DNA of 18,025 bases from an uncultured Pseudodesulfovibrio sp. (GCA_947259235.1 CAMYLL010000012.1:1-18025); one strand, 5' to 3'. Positions 7,725 through 17,167 are shown, counted from the first letter of the stretch. The notes: generated from the sequence alone by a model not told the origin. Translations and numbers: made by a program.

Positions 7725-10217
7725 CTAACCGGCCCGGGCGGCCACCTTGACGGCTTCCTCGACCTTGCCCTGAGCCTCCAGCGCCTCCACCAGCACGTCC
7801 CAGTAGGCGTCCCTTTCAGGAGACAGTGCCGACGACTGACGGGCGAGCACCTCGGCGATCTGCGGGTCCTCGCCCTGGTCGAGGTAGAGCTTGGCAAGCA
7901 TGTGCATGGCCTGATGGTCGTTGTGGTCCGCGTTCAGGGCGAGATGCAGATATTCGCGCATGCCGTCTATGTCGCCCTGACGGTAGGCGATGCGGGCCAG
8001 GGGGCGCAGAACCATGCGCTCGCCACCGGGCTGTGCCGCCGCCTTCTTGTAGTAGTTCGCCGCCTTCTTGAGGTGGCCCGCGTTCTCGCTGATGGAGCCC
8101 AGGCGCATGAGGGAATAAGTGTGGCTCGGGTCCGCCTTGAGGCATTGACGATACGCCTGCTCCGCCTTCTTCAGATCGCCCAGGCGGTGGTTGGCCCAGC
8201 CGAGGTTGTAGAGGGCGAGGACGTCCTTCTTGTCAAAGGCCGTGACCTGCTCGAACTGGCGGCGGGCGTCCTCGAAGCGACCCAGCTGGGCGTAACAGAT
8301 TCCCAGCGAGTTGCGGGCCAGGAGGTTGTTCTCATCGCTCAGGAGCGCGAGCTTGAACTCCTCGATGGCCCCGTAGATGTCGCCGTCCATGAACCGGCGG
8401 TCCGCCGCGAGGTTCAGGGAGATGGAGTCGAAAAGAGCCACACGCGGCTCCGGCAGCAGCAGCGCGTGTTCCAGCGCCTTGCGGCAGTTCTCCAGGATGT
8501 CTGCACGGTCGAAATTGAGGAACGGATAGCAGGCGGAGCCTATGGAGACGGTGATTCCCAGCGTGTCCCCGGCGAGCTTGCATATCTCATGGGAACGCTC
8601 GCGCAGGGTCGCCCCGTCCACGCCCTCCTGATAAAAGATCATGCCGTTGAGCCCGTAGCGTCCGCCAAAGGCGCCGTCCCCGAACCCGCCGCGCGCGAGC
8701 CCGGCCACGTCGGCCACCATCTGGTCCATGGCGTCCTGGTAGGCCTCGCCGGTGTCCGCAGGCTGGTCCAGCACCCGGATCAGGGACAGGCCAAAGGTCT
8801 CCGGCTTGAGCCGCGCCGTTGCCAGCGCCGCCACGAAATCGCTGTAGCAGACGAGGCGGGTGGCCGCATCCTTGCGCGGGGCGGAATCGGCAGGCCGTTC
8901 GCGCTCGGCAAAAAGCCGCTCGTCACCAGTGACAAGCTTGAGCCGGTCACCGGGTTCCACGCTCCAACTGGCGTCGCCCAGGTGCAGGATTTCGGCAAAG
9001 GCCATCTCGCTCTGCACCTCGACCAGCACCACCTCGGCCTTGTACATGGCCGGATAGCGGCCGGTGATCCGCTCGTCCTCGGTCAAGGCGGTCGACGCGG
9101 CCTGGCCCGACTTGGGCGCGCGCACCAGGAACCGCTGGCCCACCTTGGCCCCGGACGATTCGCCCAGGCTGACCAGGACGCGATTCATGGGCAGGGATTC
9201 GAGGACCCGCCCGCCCTTGGACAGGCTGTCGGCATAGCTGAAGACCCGGTTGCGCCCCTGGTCCTTGGCCACGGTCACCGCCTTGCGCGCCTTGCGTACG
9301 AGCATGCGAGCCTGCTCAGTGGGCATGCGGCGGAACTGCGCGCCCTCCAGCCCCTGGGGATAATTGACAAAGCCCACGCTGGCCGTGACGGTAATGGTGT
9401 CGTTGGTGATGTCGTCCACAAAAGAAAGCTTGCTGATGCCCGAGCGGATGACTTCCGAAAGCTGGAAACAGGCGCGGGGTTTGGCGTCGGGCACGAGGAT
9501 GGCGAACTTGTCGTTGGCCAGCCGTGAAACCGTGGTGTACTTGGGGCAGACCAGTCTGAGCAGCCGCCCCACCTCGCCCACGATGTCGTCGCCCGTGAGA
9601 TAGCCGTAATGCTCGTTGATCCACAGAAAGTTGTCCAGGTCGACAAAAAGCACGCCCAGCGTGCCGGAAAAAACCTGCTCGGCCTCGCAGACCACGCCGG
9701 GGGCAACGGCCGCCGCGGGCCGGTCGCCAGCCGCGCGCTGCCGCACGGCTCCGTTGCGCGAGTCGTCCCCGGCGCGGCAGTTGCCGGTGGCCAGGCAGCC
9801 CTGGACCAGGTCGATGGCTTTCTCCAGCTCGCCCACGAAATAATCACGGGTGAAGAGCCCGGTGAGCGGATCGGTCACGCTTTTCTTGTAAAGGGCGAGT
9901 TTTTCGAGCACAGCGGTGGCCAGGGCCATGATGTAGCCCGGCGCGGTGGAGGGGGCCTTGAGCCGAACGCCCTTGGCGATGAAGTAGCACAACACGCGTC
10001 CCTGGAAGACCAGCGGCAGGATCAGCTCACTGTCCTCGCGCCGGTATTCCGGCTCGGGGATGGGGCCGTCCGCTTCCTGCCTGGGAAAGAACAGGCTGTA
10101 GGAACTGAAGGGCAGAAACTCGGCGATGCAATCCTTGATTGTATGCTCGAAGTCGATCAGCTCCTGGGGAGTGAAAGACAGGGTCCCGTCCGCGAAGATA
10201 TCTTTTATCGTCCTCAT
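7725..10217 (-). CDS. Double degenerate-GGDEF protein with C-terminal TPR repeats
   Basis: An 830-residue soluble protein. Residues about 20-110 look like a GAF-type sensor. A first GGDEF-type domain (about 112-330) has the fold motifs DPLTGL (116-121) and FVDLDNF but reads SRLANDKF (231-238) where active cyclases have GGDEF. It also carries an inserted low-complexity stretch of about 40 residues (about 145-185). Residues about 338-430 look like a small beta-barrel (VLVSLGESSGAKVGQRFLV, then YKAEVVLVEVQ). A second GGDEF-like domain (about 455-600) has GRYGLNGMIFY (519-529) at the active site and GITVSIGSACYPF. The rest (about 605-830) is a TPR array. Neither half-site should make c-di-GMP, so it is better seen as a c-di-GMP-related scaffold or GTP/c-di-GMP sensor. 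The ATG at 10217 has a poor ribosome-binding site, so the start is less certain. Confidence 0.85.
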   Translation of the reverse strand: MRTIKDIFADGTLSFTPQELIDFEHTIKDCIAEFLPFSSYSLFFPRQEADGPIPEPEYRREDSELILPLVFQGRVLCYFIAKGVRLKAPSTAPGYIMALATAVLEKLALYKKSVTDPLTGLFTRDYFVGELEKAIDLVQGCLATGNCRAGDDSRNGAVRQRAAGDRPAAAVAPGVVCEAEQVFSGTLGVLFVDLDNFLWINEHYGYLTGDDIVGEVGRLLRLVCPKYTTVSRLANDKFAILVPDAKPRACFQLSEVIRSGISKLSFVDDITNDTITVTASVGFVNYPQGLEGAQFRRMPTEQARMLVRKARKAVTVAKDQGRNRVFSYADSLSKGGRVLESLPMNRVLVSLGESSGAKVGQRFLVRAPKSGQAASTALTEDERITGRYPAMYKAEVVLVEVQSEMAFAEILHLGDASWSVEPGDRLKLVTGDERLFAERERPADSAPRKDAATRLVCYSDFVAALATARLKPETFGLSLIRVLDQPADTGEAYQDAMDQMVADVAGLARGGFGDGAFGGRYGLNGMIFYQEGVDGATLRERSHEICKLAGDTLGITVSIGSACYPFLNFDRADILENCRKALEHALLLPEPRVALFDSISLNLAADRRFMDGDIYGAIEEFKLALLSDENNLLARNSLGICYAQLGRFEDARRQFEQVTAFDKKDVLALYNLGWANHRLGDLKKAEQAYRQCLKADPSHTYSLMRLGSISENAGHLKKAANYYKKAAAQPGGERMVLRPLARIAYRQGDIDGMREYLHLALNADHNDHQAMHMLAKLYLDQGEDPQIAEVLARQSSALSPERDAYWDVLVEALEAQGKVEEAVKVAARAG

Positions 10218-10410
10218 AATTCGGGAGCTTACAACGCGCCCATATTTTACTCAAACAAAAGTTTGCTCCAGCACGGTGCGGCGCGGAGCAGAAAACCGCA
10301 CCGGAGACCGCCTTCCGGGCCGCAACCCCGGAGCCATTCCTCCAGCCGGAGGGCCCTTGCCAGCCGATTGCAGGCAGACGCAACGGAGACTATATCAACA
10401 CATTTGGATA

Positions 10411-10439
10411 TTGACATTTCGTTTGAATAGTCATAGCAA
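10411..10439 (+). promoter_or_regulatory. Possible sigma-70 promoter for panC
   Basis: A perfect -35 TTGACA (10411-10416) is followed after 17 bases by TAGCAA (10434-10439), a poor -10. The position, 34 bases before the panC start, is right, but the weak -10 keeps confidence low. The rest of the 255-base gap from 10218 holds a small CAAAC-AAAA-GTTTG repeat (10252-10265) and nothing else recognisable. Confidence 0.3.
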
Positions 10440-10472
10440 GGCCATCAGTTGCCGTGGTAGCAATATTGAACA

Positions 10473-11321
10473 ATGAACATCATCAACGACCCACAAGAAC
10501 TCCAGCAGCACTGCCTGACATGGCGACGCGACGGCCTGCGAATCGGCTTGGTGCCGACCATGGGCTATCTGCACGACGGCCATCAGGCACTCATGCGCCA
10601 CGCCCGCACCCTGTGCGACAGGCTCGTGGTCTCAATATTTTTGAACCCCACCCAGTTCGGCCCCGGCGAGGACCTGGACAAATATCCGCATGATCCCGAG
10701 GGGGACAAGGCCAAGGCACTTGCCTGCGGCACCGATCTCCTCTTCATGCCCGATCCCGCCGCCATGTACGCCGCGAACCACGCCACGTGGATCGACGTAC
10801 CGGACCTCGGCCGCCATCTTTGCGGTGCCAGGCGGCCCGGCCATTTCAGGGGCGTGTGCACCGTGGTGACCAAGCTCTTCATGCTCGCCCAGCCCGAGGT
10901 GGCCGTGTTCGGCCGCAAGGACTGGCAGCAGCTGGCCATACTCAAGCGCCTGGTGCGCGACCTGAACATCCCGGTGGACCTCGTCGGCCACGACATAGTG
11001 CGCGAGGCGGACGGTCTGGCGCTCAGCTCGCGCAACGCCTATCTCACCAGAGATGAACGCGCCGCCGCGCCAGCCATCCGCCAGGGGCTTGTGAAGCTGG
11101 CCGAAATGGTTCAAAAGGGCGAGCGCGACCCCGAGGTCGCCAAGAAATTCCTGCGTGACGAGTATGCCGCCACCCTGCCCATGGGCACGGTGGACTACAT
11201 CGAGCTGGTCGATCCCGACGACATCACGCCGGTGGCGGCCGTGACCGGCCCGGTACTGGCCGCGGTGGCCGTGGGCATGGGCAGGGCGAGACTCATAGAC
11301 AATATTTTGATAGAGGTTTGA
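10473..11321 (+). CDS. panC: Pantothenate synthetase (pantoate-beta-alanine ligase)
   Basis: The enzyme joins pantoate to beta-alanine with ATP, the last step to pantothenate. The 282-residue protein has the expected length and motifs: the nucleotide-binding PTMGYLHDGH near the N-terminus, the pantoate/ATP site RRPGHFRG, FGRKDWQQ, and the KMSKS-like loop region SSRNAYL. The ATG at 10473 has little Shine-Dalgarno sequence, but the start agrees with the family N-terminus (short strand, then GLVPTMG). Its stop overlaps the panD initiation region, so panC and panD form an operon whose products supply ligase and beta-alanine. panB is not in the window. Confidence 0.96.
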   Translation: MNIINDPQELQQHCLTWRRDGLRIGLVPTMGYLHDGHQALMRHARTLCDRLVVSIFLNPTQFGPGEDLDKYPHDPEGDKAKALACGTDLLFMPDPAAMYAANHATWIDVPDLGRHLCGARRPGHFRGVCTVVTKLFMLAQPEVAVFGRKDWQQLAILKRLVRDLNIPVDLVGHDIVREADGLALSSRNAYLTRDERAAAPAIRQGLVKLAEMVQKGERDPEVAKKFLRDEYAATLPMGTVDYIELVDPDDITPVAAVTGPVLAAVAVGMGRARLIDNILIEV

Positions 11322-11326
11322 TTCCC

Positions 11327-11704
11327 TTGGCACAGCGATGTTTTTTAAGCGCCAAGATTCATGGCGCCAGGATCACCTGCGCGAACCTTGAGTACCGGGG
11401 CAGCATTTCCATAGACACGGCCCTCATGAAGGCCGTGGGACTGCTGCCCTACGAGCAGGTGGACGTTTACAATCTGGACAACGGGGAACGCCTGACCACC
11501 TATGCGATCCCCGGCGCAACCGGCGAGATATGCCTCAACGGAGCCGCCGCCCACAAGGGCGCGGTCGGCCAGCGGGTGATAATCGCCGCCTACACATGGC
11601 TCGGCGAGGAAGAGGCCAGGACGCACACGCCCATGGTCGCCATCGCGGACAACAACAACGGCGTCGACGAGATCATCGAGTGCGACATGACACCGGATTT
11701 CTAG
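11327..11704 (+). CDS. panD: Aspartate 1-decarboxylase, pyruvoyl enzyme precursor
   Basis: This enzyme makes beta-alanine from aspartate for the neighbouring PanC. The 125-residue proenzyme shows FLSAKIHGARIT at the N-terminus and the self-cleavage site Gly-Ser in EYRGSISID; Ser26 becomes the pyruvoyl group, at nearly the same position as Ser25 in E. coli. NGAAAHKGAVGQRVIIAAY is also typical. I take the TTG at 11327 as the start because it gives family length and lies 10 bases after GAGG at 11313-11316. The earlier TTG at 11318 would leave one base between it and the same GAGG. There is no ATG alternative. metK follows after 35 bases. Confidence 0.93.
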   Translation: MAQRCFLSAKIHGARITCANLEYRGSISIDTALMKAVGLLPYEQVDVYNLDNGERLTTYAIPGATGEICLNGAAAHKGAVGQRVIIAAYTWLGEEEARTHTPMVAIADNNNGVDEIIECDMTPDF

Positions 11705-11739
11705 ACGTGTATTACCTTAAGGACTTTTAGGAGGATTCA

Positions 11740-12909
<1,170 letters not shown>

Positions 12910-12935
12910 ACGGTCCGGTTCACCCAAGCACGCAC

Positions 12936-12972
12936 AAGGGCGGGAGCAGAAGCTCCCGCCCTTTCTTGTTTG
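12936..12972 (+). terminator. Intrinsic terminator after metK
   Basis: AAGGGCGGGAGC (12936-12947) pairs perfectly with GCTCCCGCCCTT (12952-12963) around AGAA, followed by TTCTTGTTT. This is a clear rho-independent terminator for the panC-panD-metK unit. Confidence 0.9.
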
Positions 12973-13056
12973 ACTCGGTCCATCGTTACGGAAAAAGAAA
13001 GTGCCCTCCGGCGACAAAGCAGGCGCAGCCATCTGCCGCGAAAATACAGCGCTCGG

Positions 13057-13803
13057 CTACCGGTTGTCCGGGACCGTGCCGTTGCCCGCCCTGATCGCCT
13101 CCAGCTCCCGGCTGAACTGCTCTGCCAAATGCCTGCCGTGCGCTCCCCTGGCCTTGGTGAATGCGATGAACAGGGGACGCCGGGAGAGCTGCAGAGCGAT
13201 GCGCGCCCTGTCCTGATAGCCCATCTGCCTGATGGTGTATTCGCCGGAGTGACGGGTGGCAAGGGCCGCGTCGATCCGGCCCTCGCCCAGCATGCGCAGC
13301 AGTGCCTCCATGTCCTTGAACTGGTCAACGTCGGCAGGGAGTTGCGTGCTGACGCCCTCGCCGTAGTAGTATCCCCTGATCACGCCCACGCGCAGTCCGG
13401 CCAGATCGCGAACCGACGCCGGATGCAGATCGCCACGGGTGACAAAGACAACCGTGTCTTCAAATGAAAGTGGCGTATCGGCGAAGTGGAATTCACTCGC
13501 TCGAACCTTGCTCCAAAAAAGGGAAAAGATGCCGTCCACCTGGCCTGAGCGAGCATCGGCCATGGCCCGGGCAAAGGGACGGCTGAGAAAGACCGGGGTC
13601 ACCCCCAGTCGCTCACACACCTGGCGGATGATGGCGACATGGGTTCCCTTGGGCTCGCCATCCTGCTGATATTCAAAAGGCGGGAAGTCCTCATAGGCCA
13701 ACCGCAACTCGCCGGCAACCGCCAAGGAACCGAACACCCCGACGACCTGCCAGAGAACAACGGCGATAATCACGGCAAAATATGTCGTCGGTACTCCCCT
13801 CAT
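13057..13803 (-). CDS. Periplasmic solute-binding protein, family 3 type
   Basis: A 248-residue secreted protein of the ABC-transporter family 3 binding-protein fold. Residues 1-30 form a signal peptide ending in SLAVA with likely cleavage after Ala30. The mature part begins GELRLAYEDFPPFEYQQDG, typical of the first strand and ligand pocket, and continues with GTHVAIIRQVCERLG, ADARSGQVDGIFSL and the second-lobe entry LAGLRVGVIRGYYYG. No permease or ATPase genes are adjacent, so this is an orphan. Such proteins may serve a distant transporter or act in signalling. It lies 78 bases downstream of the EAL gene on the same strand and may share its transcript. The start lacks a clear ribosome-binding site. 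Substrate unknown; amino acids or organic acids are typical of the family. Confidence 0.85.
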   Translation of the reverse strand: MRGVPTTYFAVIIAVVLWQVVGVFGSLAVAGELRLAYEDFPPFEYQQDGEPKGTHVAIIRQVCERLGVTPVFLSRPFARAMADARSGQVDGIFSLFWSKVRASEFHFADTPLSFEDTVVFVTRGDLHPASVRDLAGLRVGVIRGYYYGEGVSTQLPADVDQFKDMEALLRMLGEGRIDAALATRHSGEYTIRQMGYQDRARIALQLSRRPLFIAFTKARGAHGRHLAEQFSRELEAIRAGNGTVPDNR

Positions 13804-13881
13804 TATGAAATACTATGAAGAGCGCCGGGGTAAGTCAAGCCTAGGTGCGAGAAACCGCCCCCCTGCCCGGCCCCACTCGGG

Positions 13882-15126
13882 CTAAAGACCGCACGCCACA
13901 TCATCCCGGCTCATGTCCGCGCACAGGATCAGGTGGCGGCCGCCGCATTTGTGGAAAAAGACATGGGAGATAGTGGTGCACAGATTGCCCGACGCCAATG
14001 AGATGTATGGATCTGTGGTGAACTTCTCAAGCCCTGCCTGAATCGGAAGGAAATACTCCTTGAGGGAGTGATCCGCGCCCATGCGTGCAGGTTCATAGAG
14101 CAGACGCTTGCTTTTCTTGAGCTTCAAGGGATTGCATAGCGTATCCGACACCTGCCTGCCTTTCATGTCGAGCACATAGAGGCACTCGACACTGTCAAAG
14201 TCATCGAGATAGCGCGTCAGCGCCTGGGAGAGCCCCCGTGTGGGCGTGTCGGACAGCCCCTGGCACATGGTCAGGATGGTCAGATCATAGCTCGAAAAGA
14301 GCCGCTTCTCCTCGGCGATCCGGCGGGTGCGGTTCTGCCGGTGCTTCTCGGCCAGGGCATCCACCTTGCCAGCCATGCCGGGCACGGAATCAAGCCCGGG
14401 AGCGGGGCGTGCGAAGAAAAACCCCTGGAAGACGTCCACGCCGTTGCTGAGCAGGCACATGACCTCCTCGCTCGTCTCCACACCCTCGGCCAGGACCAGG
14501 CAGCCCAGCCGGTTGGCCATCTGCACGAAGCTGCGCGCCACTTCAAGCTTGTGGAAGTGCTCGTTGACGCCGGAGATGAGCGAGCGGTCGAGCTTGAGCA
14601 CGTCCGGCTTGAGCAAGGGGATGCGGTCGAGGTTCGAGAAACCGGCGCCGACATCGTCCAGCGCGATGAGAAAATTCTTTTTCCTGTAAAAACGGACGAA
14701 CTCCAGCAGGGCGTCCACGTCCTCGCACCGGGATTCGATGATCTCGATGATGACGTTGCTGGGGCAGATGTCGCACCGTTTGATGAGCCGGAGCAGGTGG
14801 TTCGACCCCCTGGTCTCCTCGGTAATGCACGCCGCGTCTATGTTCATGGAGAGCATGATGCTCTTGTCACGCCGGTGGAGCTGGGCAAACGACTCGGCCG
14901 CCTTTATCCGGCAGGCCCTGTCCAGGGCGAGCCTGAGCTGCGGGTCCCGGGCCTGACCGAACAGGATGTCCGGGGGAATCAGCTCCCCGCTTTGGGAATC
15001 GAATCCCCGGCTCAGGGCCTCCAACCCAATGACGGCCTTTCGCTTGAGCGACACCTGGGGCTGGAAATGGGTGAGGATTGCACCCTTTTCAATAATCTCG
15101 TCGAGTCCGCACATTGTATTGATCAT
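13882..15126 (-). CDS. EAL-domain c-di-GMP phosphodiesterase with C-terminal sensor-like domain
   Basis: The 414-residue protein starts directly with an EAL domain (about residues 10-250). Catalytic motifs look complete: Glu36 in GLEALSR, Asn95 in MNID, Glu128 in IIEIIES, Asp157-Asp158 in ALDDVGAG, Lys178 in LKLD and Glu214 in LAEGVET, with QG at 234-235. It should therefore hydrolyse c-di-GMP to pGpG. Residues about 280-410 form a second domain (LTILTMCQGLSDTP, ECLYVLDMKGRQVSD, DPYISLASGNLCTTISHVF). This has the look of a PAS/Cache-like fold such as the YkuI C-terminal domain, probably sensing a small ligand in the cytoplasm. There are no membrane segments. The start at 15126 has weak ribosome-binding sequence; an ATG at 15114 is an alternative. 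Confidence 0.9.
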   Translation of the reverse strand: MINTMCGLDEIIEKGAILTHFQPQVSLKRKAVIGLEALSRGFDSQSGELIPPDILFGQARDPQLRLALDRACRIKAAESFAQLHRRDKSIMLSMNIDAACITEETRGSNHLLRLIKRCDICPSNVIIEIIESRCEDVDALLEFVRFYRKKNFLIALDDVGAGFSNLDRIPLLKPDVLKLDRSLISGVNEHFHKLEVARSFVQMANRLGCLVLAEGVETSEEVMCLLSNGVDVFQGFFFARPAPGLDSVPGMAGKVDALAEKHRQNRTRRIAEEKRLFSSYDLTILTMCQGLSDTPTRGLSQALTRYLDDFDSVECLYVLDMKGRQVSDTLCNPLKLKKSKRLLYEPARMGADHSLKEYFLPIQAGLEKFTTDPYISLASGNLCTTISHVFFHKCGGRHLILCADMSRDDVACGL

Positions 15127-15176
15127 CTAACTATCTGTGTTCTGGGTTATATTACGTGCTGCGGAAGGCACGAATG

Positions 15177-15202
15177 GCCGGGGCGGCAAGGGCCGCCCCG
15201 GC
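15177..15202. terminator. GC-rich hairpin downstream of glnB
   Basis: GCCGGGGCGGC (15177-15187) and GCCGCCCCGGC (15192-15202) are perfect 11-base arms around AAGG. It lies 26 bases after the glnB stop, between glnB and the EAL gene, both on the minus strand. There is no T tract, so it may only weaken read-through or stabilise the amtB-glnB mRNA end. Confidence 0.5.
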
Positions 15203-15227
15203 GCCTATATACTGTCGCAATCCGATT

Positions 15228-15560
15228 CTAGAGGATTCCGTCCTCGCCGGTCCTGATGCGCAGGGCCTTGGCAAGCTCGGTCACGAAGATGACGCCGTCA
15301 CCTTCCTTGCCAGTCTGACCGGCGGACTGGATGGCCTCGATGGCCTTGGCCTCGAAGTCGTCATTGACGCCGATCTCAAGGCGAACCTTCTTGAGGAGGT
15401 TCACTTCCATCTGCACGCCGCGGTAGGTCTCCGTGAATCCCTTCTGCCTGCCGGAGCCGAGGATGTTGGTCACTGACAGGGAGTAGATCTCCTTGGCGTA
15501 CAGCGCCTGCTTCACGTCGTTGAGCTTTTCCGGCCTGATGTATGCTATGATGAGCTTCAT
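15228..15560 (-). CDS. glnB: P-II nitrogen regulatory protein
   Basis: A 110-residue P-II trimer subunit that senses 2-oxoglutarate and ATP/ADP and here probably gates the adjacent ammonium transporter. The family core is clear: [12 protein letters not shown] in the T-loop base (37-48), Lys58, [12 protein letters not shown] in the B-loop (81-92) and the C-terminal RIRTGEDG. Residue 51, the uridylylated Tyr in E. coli GlnB, is Met here (YRGVQMEV). GlnD-type uridylylation at that site is therefore impossible and control should be by ligand binding alone. AAGGAG lies 8 bases before the ATG. It is the second gene of the amtB-glnB operon, 41 bases downstream of amtB. A GlnK- or NifI-like name is equally defensible. 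Confidence 0.94.
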   Translation of the reverse strand: MKLIIAYIRPEKLNDVKQALYAKEIYSLSVTNILGSGRQKGFTETYRGVQMEVNLLKKVRLEIGVNDDFEAKAIEAIQSAGQTGKEGDGVIFVTELAKALRIRTGEDGIL

Positions 15561-15601
15561 TTCATTTTCTCCTTATGATGTCTGATGATCTTACTGCTGG
15601 G

Positions 15602-16960
15602 CTACTCGTTGCTGAAGAGCTGGAAGCCGTTGTAGGACTCGCTGCCGTGCTCGGCAATGTCCAGACCCTTGAGCTCTTCTTCCTTTTCCGCACGCAGCCC
15701 GAAGACAGCCTTGATCACAGACATGAGGATGAAACCGCCGCCGAACGCCCAGGCAAAGAACACGCCCACGCCGATGAGCTGCACGCCCAGCTGGCCGAAT
15801 CCGCCGCCGAAGAGCAGGCCGCCGTCAGTGTTGAACAGGCCGCAGGCGATGGTTCCCCAGGCGCCGCACACGCCGTGGACCGAAGTGGCGCCGACCGGGT
15901 CGTCGATCTTCAGGACCTTGTCGATGAACTCGATGGACAGGACAACCAGCACACCGGCGATGAGGCCGATGACCACGGAAGAGGACGGAAGGACGGTGGC
16001 GCAGGGGGCGGTGATGCCGACCAGACCGGCCAGAGCGCCGTTGAGGCTCATGGAGATGTCCGGCTTGCCGAAGCGGAACCAGGAGATGACCATGGCGCCG
16101 AGCACGCCGCCGCAGGCTGCCAGAGAGGTGTTCATGGCGATCAGGCCGATGGTGTCGTCGGCAGTGGTGGTGGAGCCGGGGTTGAAGCCGAACCAGCCGA
16201 ACCAGAGGATGAAGACGCCCAGAGCCGCCAGGGGAATGTTGTGACCGGGAATGGCCTTGGCCTTGCCGTCTTCGGTGTACTTGCCGATACGGGGTCCCAG
16301 GACCATGGCACCGGCCAGGGCGATCCAGCCGCCGACGGAGTGGACAACGGAGGAACCGGCGAAGTCGCAGAAGCCGAGGCCTTCGAGCCAGCCCGCGCCG
16401 TCGTCGCCCAGCCACAGCGAGCCCCAGGCCCAGTGGCCGGAGATGGGGTAGATGATGCCGGTCACCACGATGGAGACCAGGATGTAGCTCGAAAACTTGG
16501 TGCGCTCGGCCATGCCGCCGGAGACGATGGTGGCGGCGGTGGCGGCGAACACGGACTGGAAGAACCAGAAGGTGTAGGTCCAGCCCAGGTCGGCATCGGC
16601 GACGCCGCCCAGCCCGTAGCCGGAGGTGCCGATGAACCCGCCGGCGTCAAGGCCGAACATGATGGCGAAGCCGAACAGGAAAAAGCAGATGGAACCGACG
16701 GAGAAATCCAGCAGGTTCTTCATCATGATGTTGCCGGCGGATTTGGCGCGGGTGAACCCGGCCTCGACACAGGCGAATCCGGCCTGCATGAACATGACCA
16801 GAATGGCCGCGATGAGCGTCCACAGAATGTTGCCGTTGAGCTGGGTGAGATACTCCACCTCTTCAGCGAAGGCGAGGGTCGGCACGAGGACGGCCACCAT
16901 GGCCGCCATTGCGATGGCAACCTTCCTGGACACACGGGTCGGGGACTTGCTAAGAAACAT
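15602..16960 (-). CDS. amtB: Ammonium transporter, Amt family
   Basis: This inner-membrane trimeric channel imports ammonium. The 452-residue protein has a signal peptide (residues about 12-33, ending TLAFA), then eleven predicted membrane helices. Visible signatures are MQAGFACVEAGFTRAKS, FAATAATIVSGGMAERTKF, the family pattern DFAGSSVVHSVGG with the first pore histidine, HGVCGAWGTIACGLF with the second, and the C-terminal GLDIAEHGSESYNGFQ tail that P-II proteins dock to. The ATG at 16960 is preferred over an upstream in-frame codon near 17026 because AAGGAGGAG ends 7 bases before it and the signal peptide follows, and because the sigma-54 promoter at 17010-17025 overlaps the longer version. 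It is co-transcribed with glnB. Confidence 0.96.
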   Translation of the reverse strand: MFLSKSPTRVSRKVAIAMAAMVAVLVPTLAFAEEVEYLTQLNGNILWTLIAAILVMFMQAGFACVEAGFTRAKSAGNIMMKNLLDFSVGSICFFLFGFAIMFGLDAGGFIGTSGYGLGGVADADLGWTYTFWFFQSVFAATAATIVSGGMAERTKFSSYILVSIVVTGIIYPISGHWAWGSLWLGDDGAGWLEGLGFCDFAGSSVVHSVGGWIALAGAMVLGPRIGKYTEDGKAKAIPGHNIPLAALGVFILWFGWFGFNPGSTTTADDTIGLIAMNTSLAACGGVLGAMVISWFRFGKPDISMSLNGALAGLVGITAPCATVLPSSSVVIGLIAGVLVVLSIEFIDKVLKIDDPVGATSVHGVCGAWGTIACGLFNTDGGLLFGGGFGQLGVQLIGVGVFFAWAFGGGFILMSVIKAVFGLRAEKEEELKGLDIAEHGSESYNGFQLFSNE

Positions 16961-17009
16961 TACGGTACTCCTCCTTGAATGGAATGCGTTTCTAACCTGC
17001 GCTCCCCCT

Positions 17010-17025
17010 ATCAAGACCCGTGCCA
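17010..17025 (-). promoter_or_regulatory. Sigma-54 (RpoN) promoter of amtB-glnB
   Basis: On the minus strand the sequence is TGGCACGGGTCTTGAT, matching the -24/-12 consensus TGGCACG-N4-TTGC except A for C in the -12 box. The spacing of the GG and the -12 G is correct. Transcription would start near 17000, giving a leader of about 40 bases before the amtB ATG. Nitrogen-controlled amtB operons commonly use this class of promoter with an NtrC-type activator. Confidence 0.75.
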
Positions 17026-17133
17026 AAACCTATTTTTATTGCTATCAATGTAAAATCATCATTTTGAACCCATTTTTACTGTGTCATTTTTTGCAAAATT
17101 GTTATTTATTACATTTTTGAAACCTCCATATTA

Positions 17134-17146
17134 GACAAATTTTGTC
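17134..17146. promoter_or_regulatory. Palindrome 1, possible protein-binding site
   Basis: GACAAA (17134-17139), a single T, and TTTGTC (17141-17146) form a 13-base dyad. It lies about 140 bases upstream of the predicted amtB transcription start and about 130 bases before the leader peptide gene. Confidence 0.4.
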
Positions 17147-17167
17147 AATCAGTACAAACACCACAAA

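Noticed and set aside
7683..9527. Long plus-strand open frame opposite the GGDEF/TPR gene
   Set aside because: Composition is typical of an antisense shadow frame in GC-rich DNA. The minus-strand product has clear domains throughout.
11705..11739. SAM riboswitch before metK
   Set aside because: Only 35 bases lie between panD and metK, too few for any SAM aptamer; only a ribosome-binding site is seen.
13865..13882. GCCCG/CGGGC repeat after the EAL gene as a terminator
   Set aside because: Five-base arms, no T tract, and it overlaps the stop codon; too weak to call.
15575..16978. Long plus-strand open frame opposite amtB
   Set aside because: Low-complexity Gly/Asp/Glu/Ala product antisense to an unmistakable ammonium transporter.
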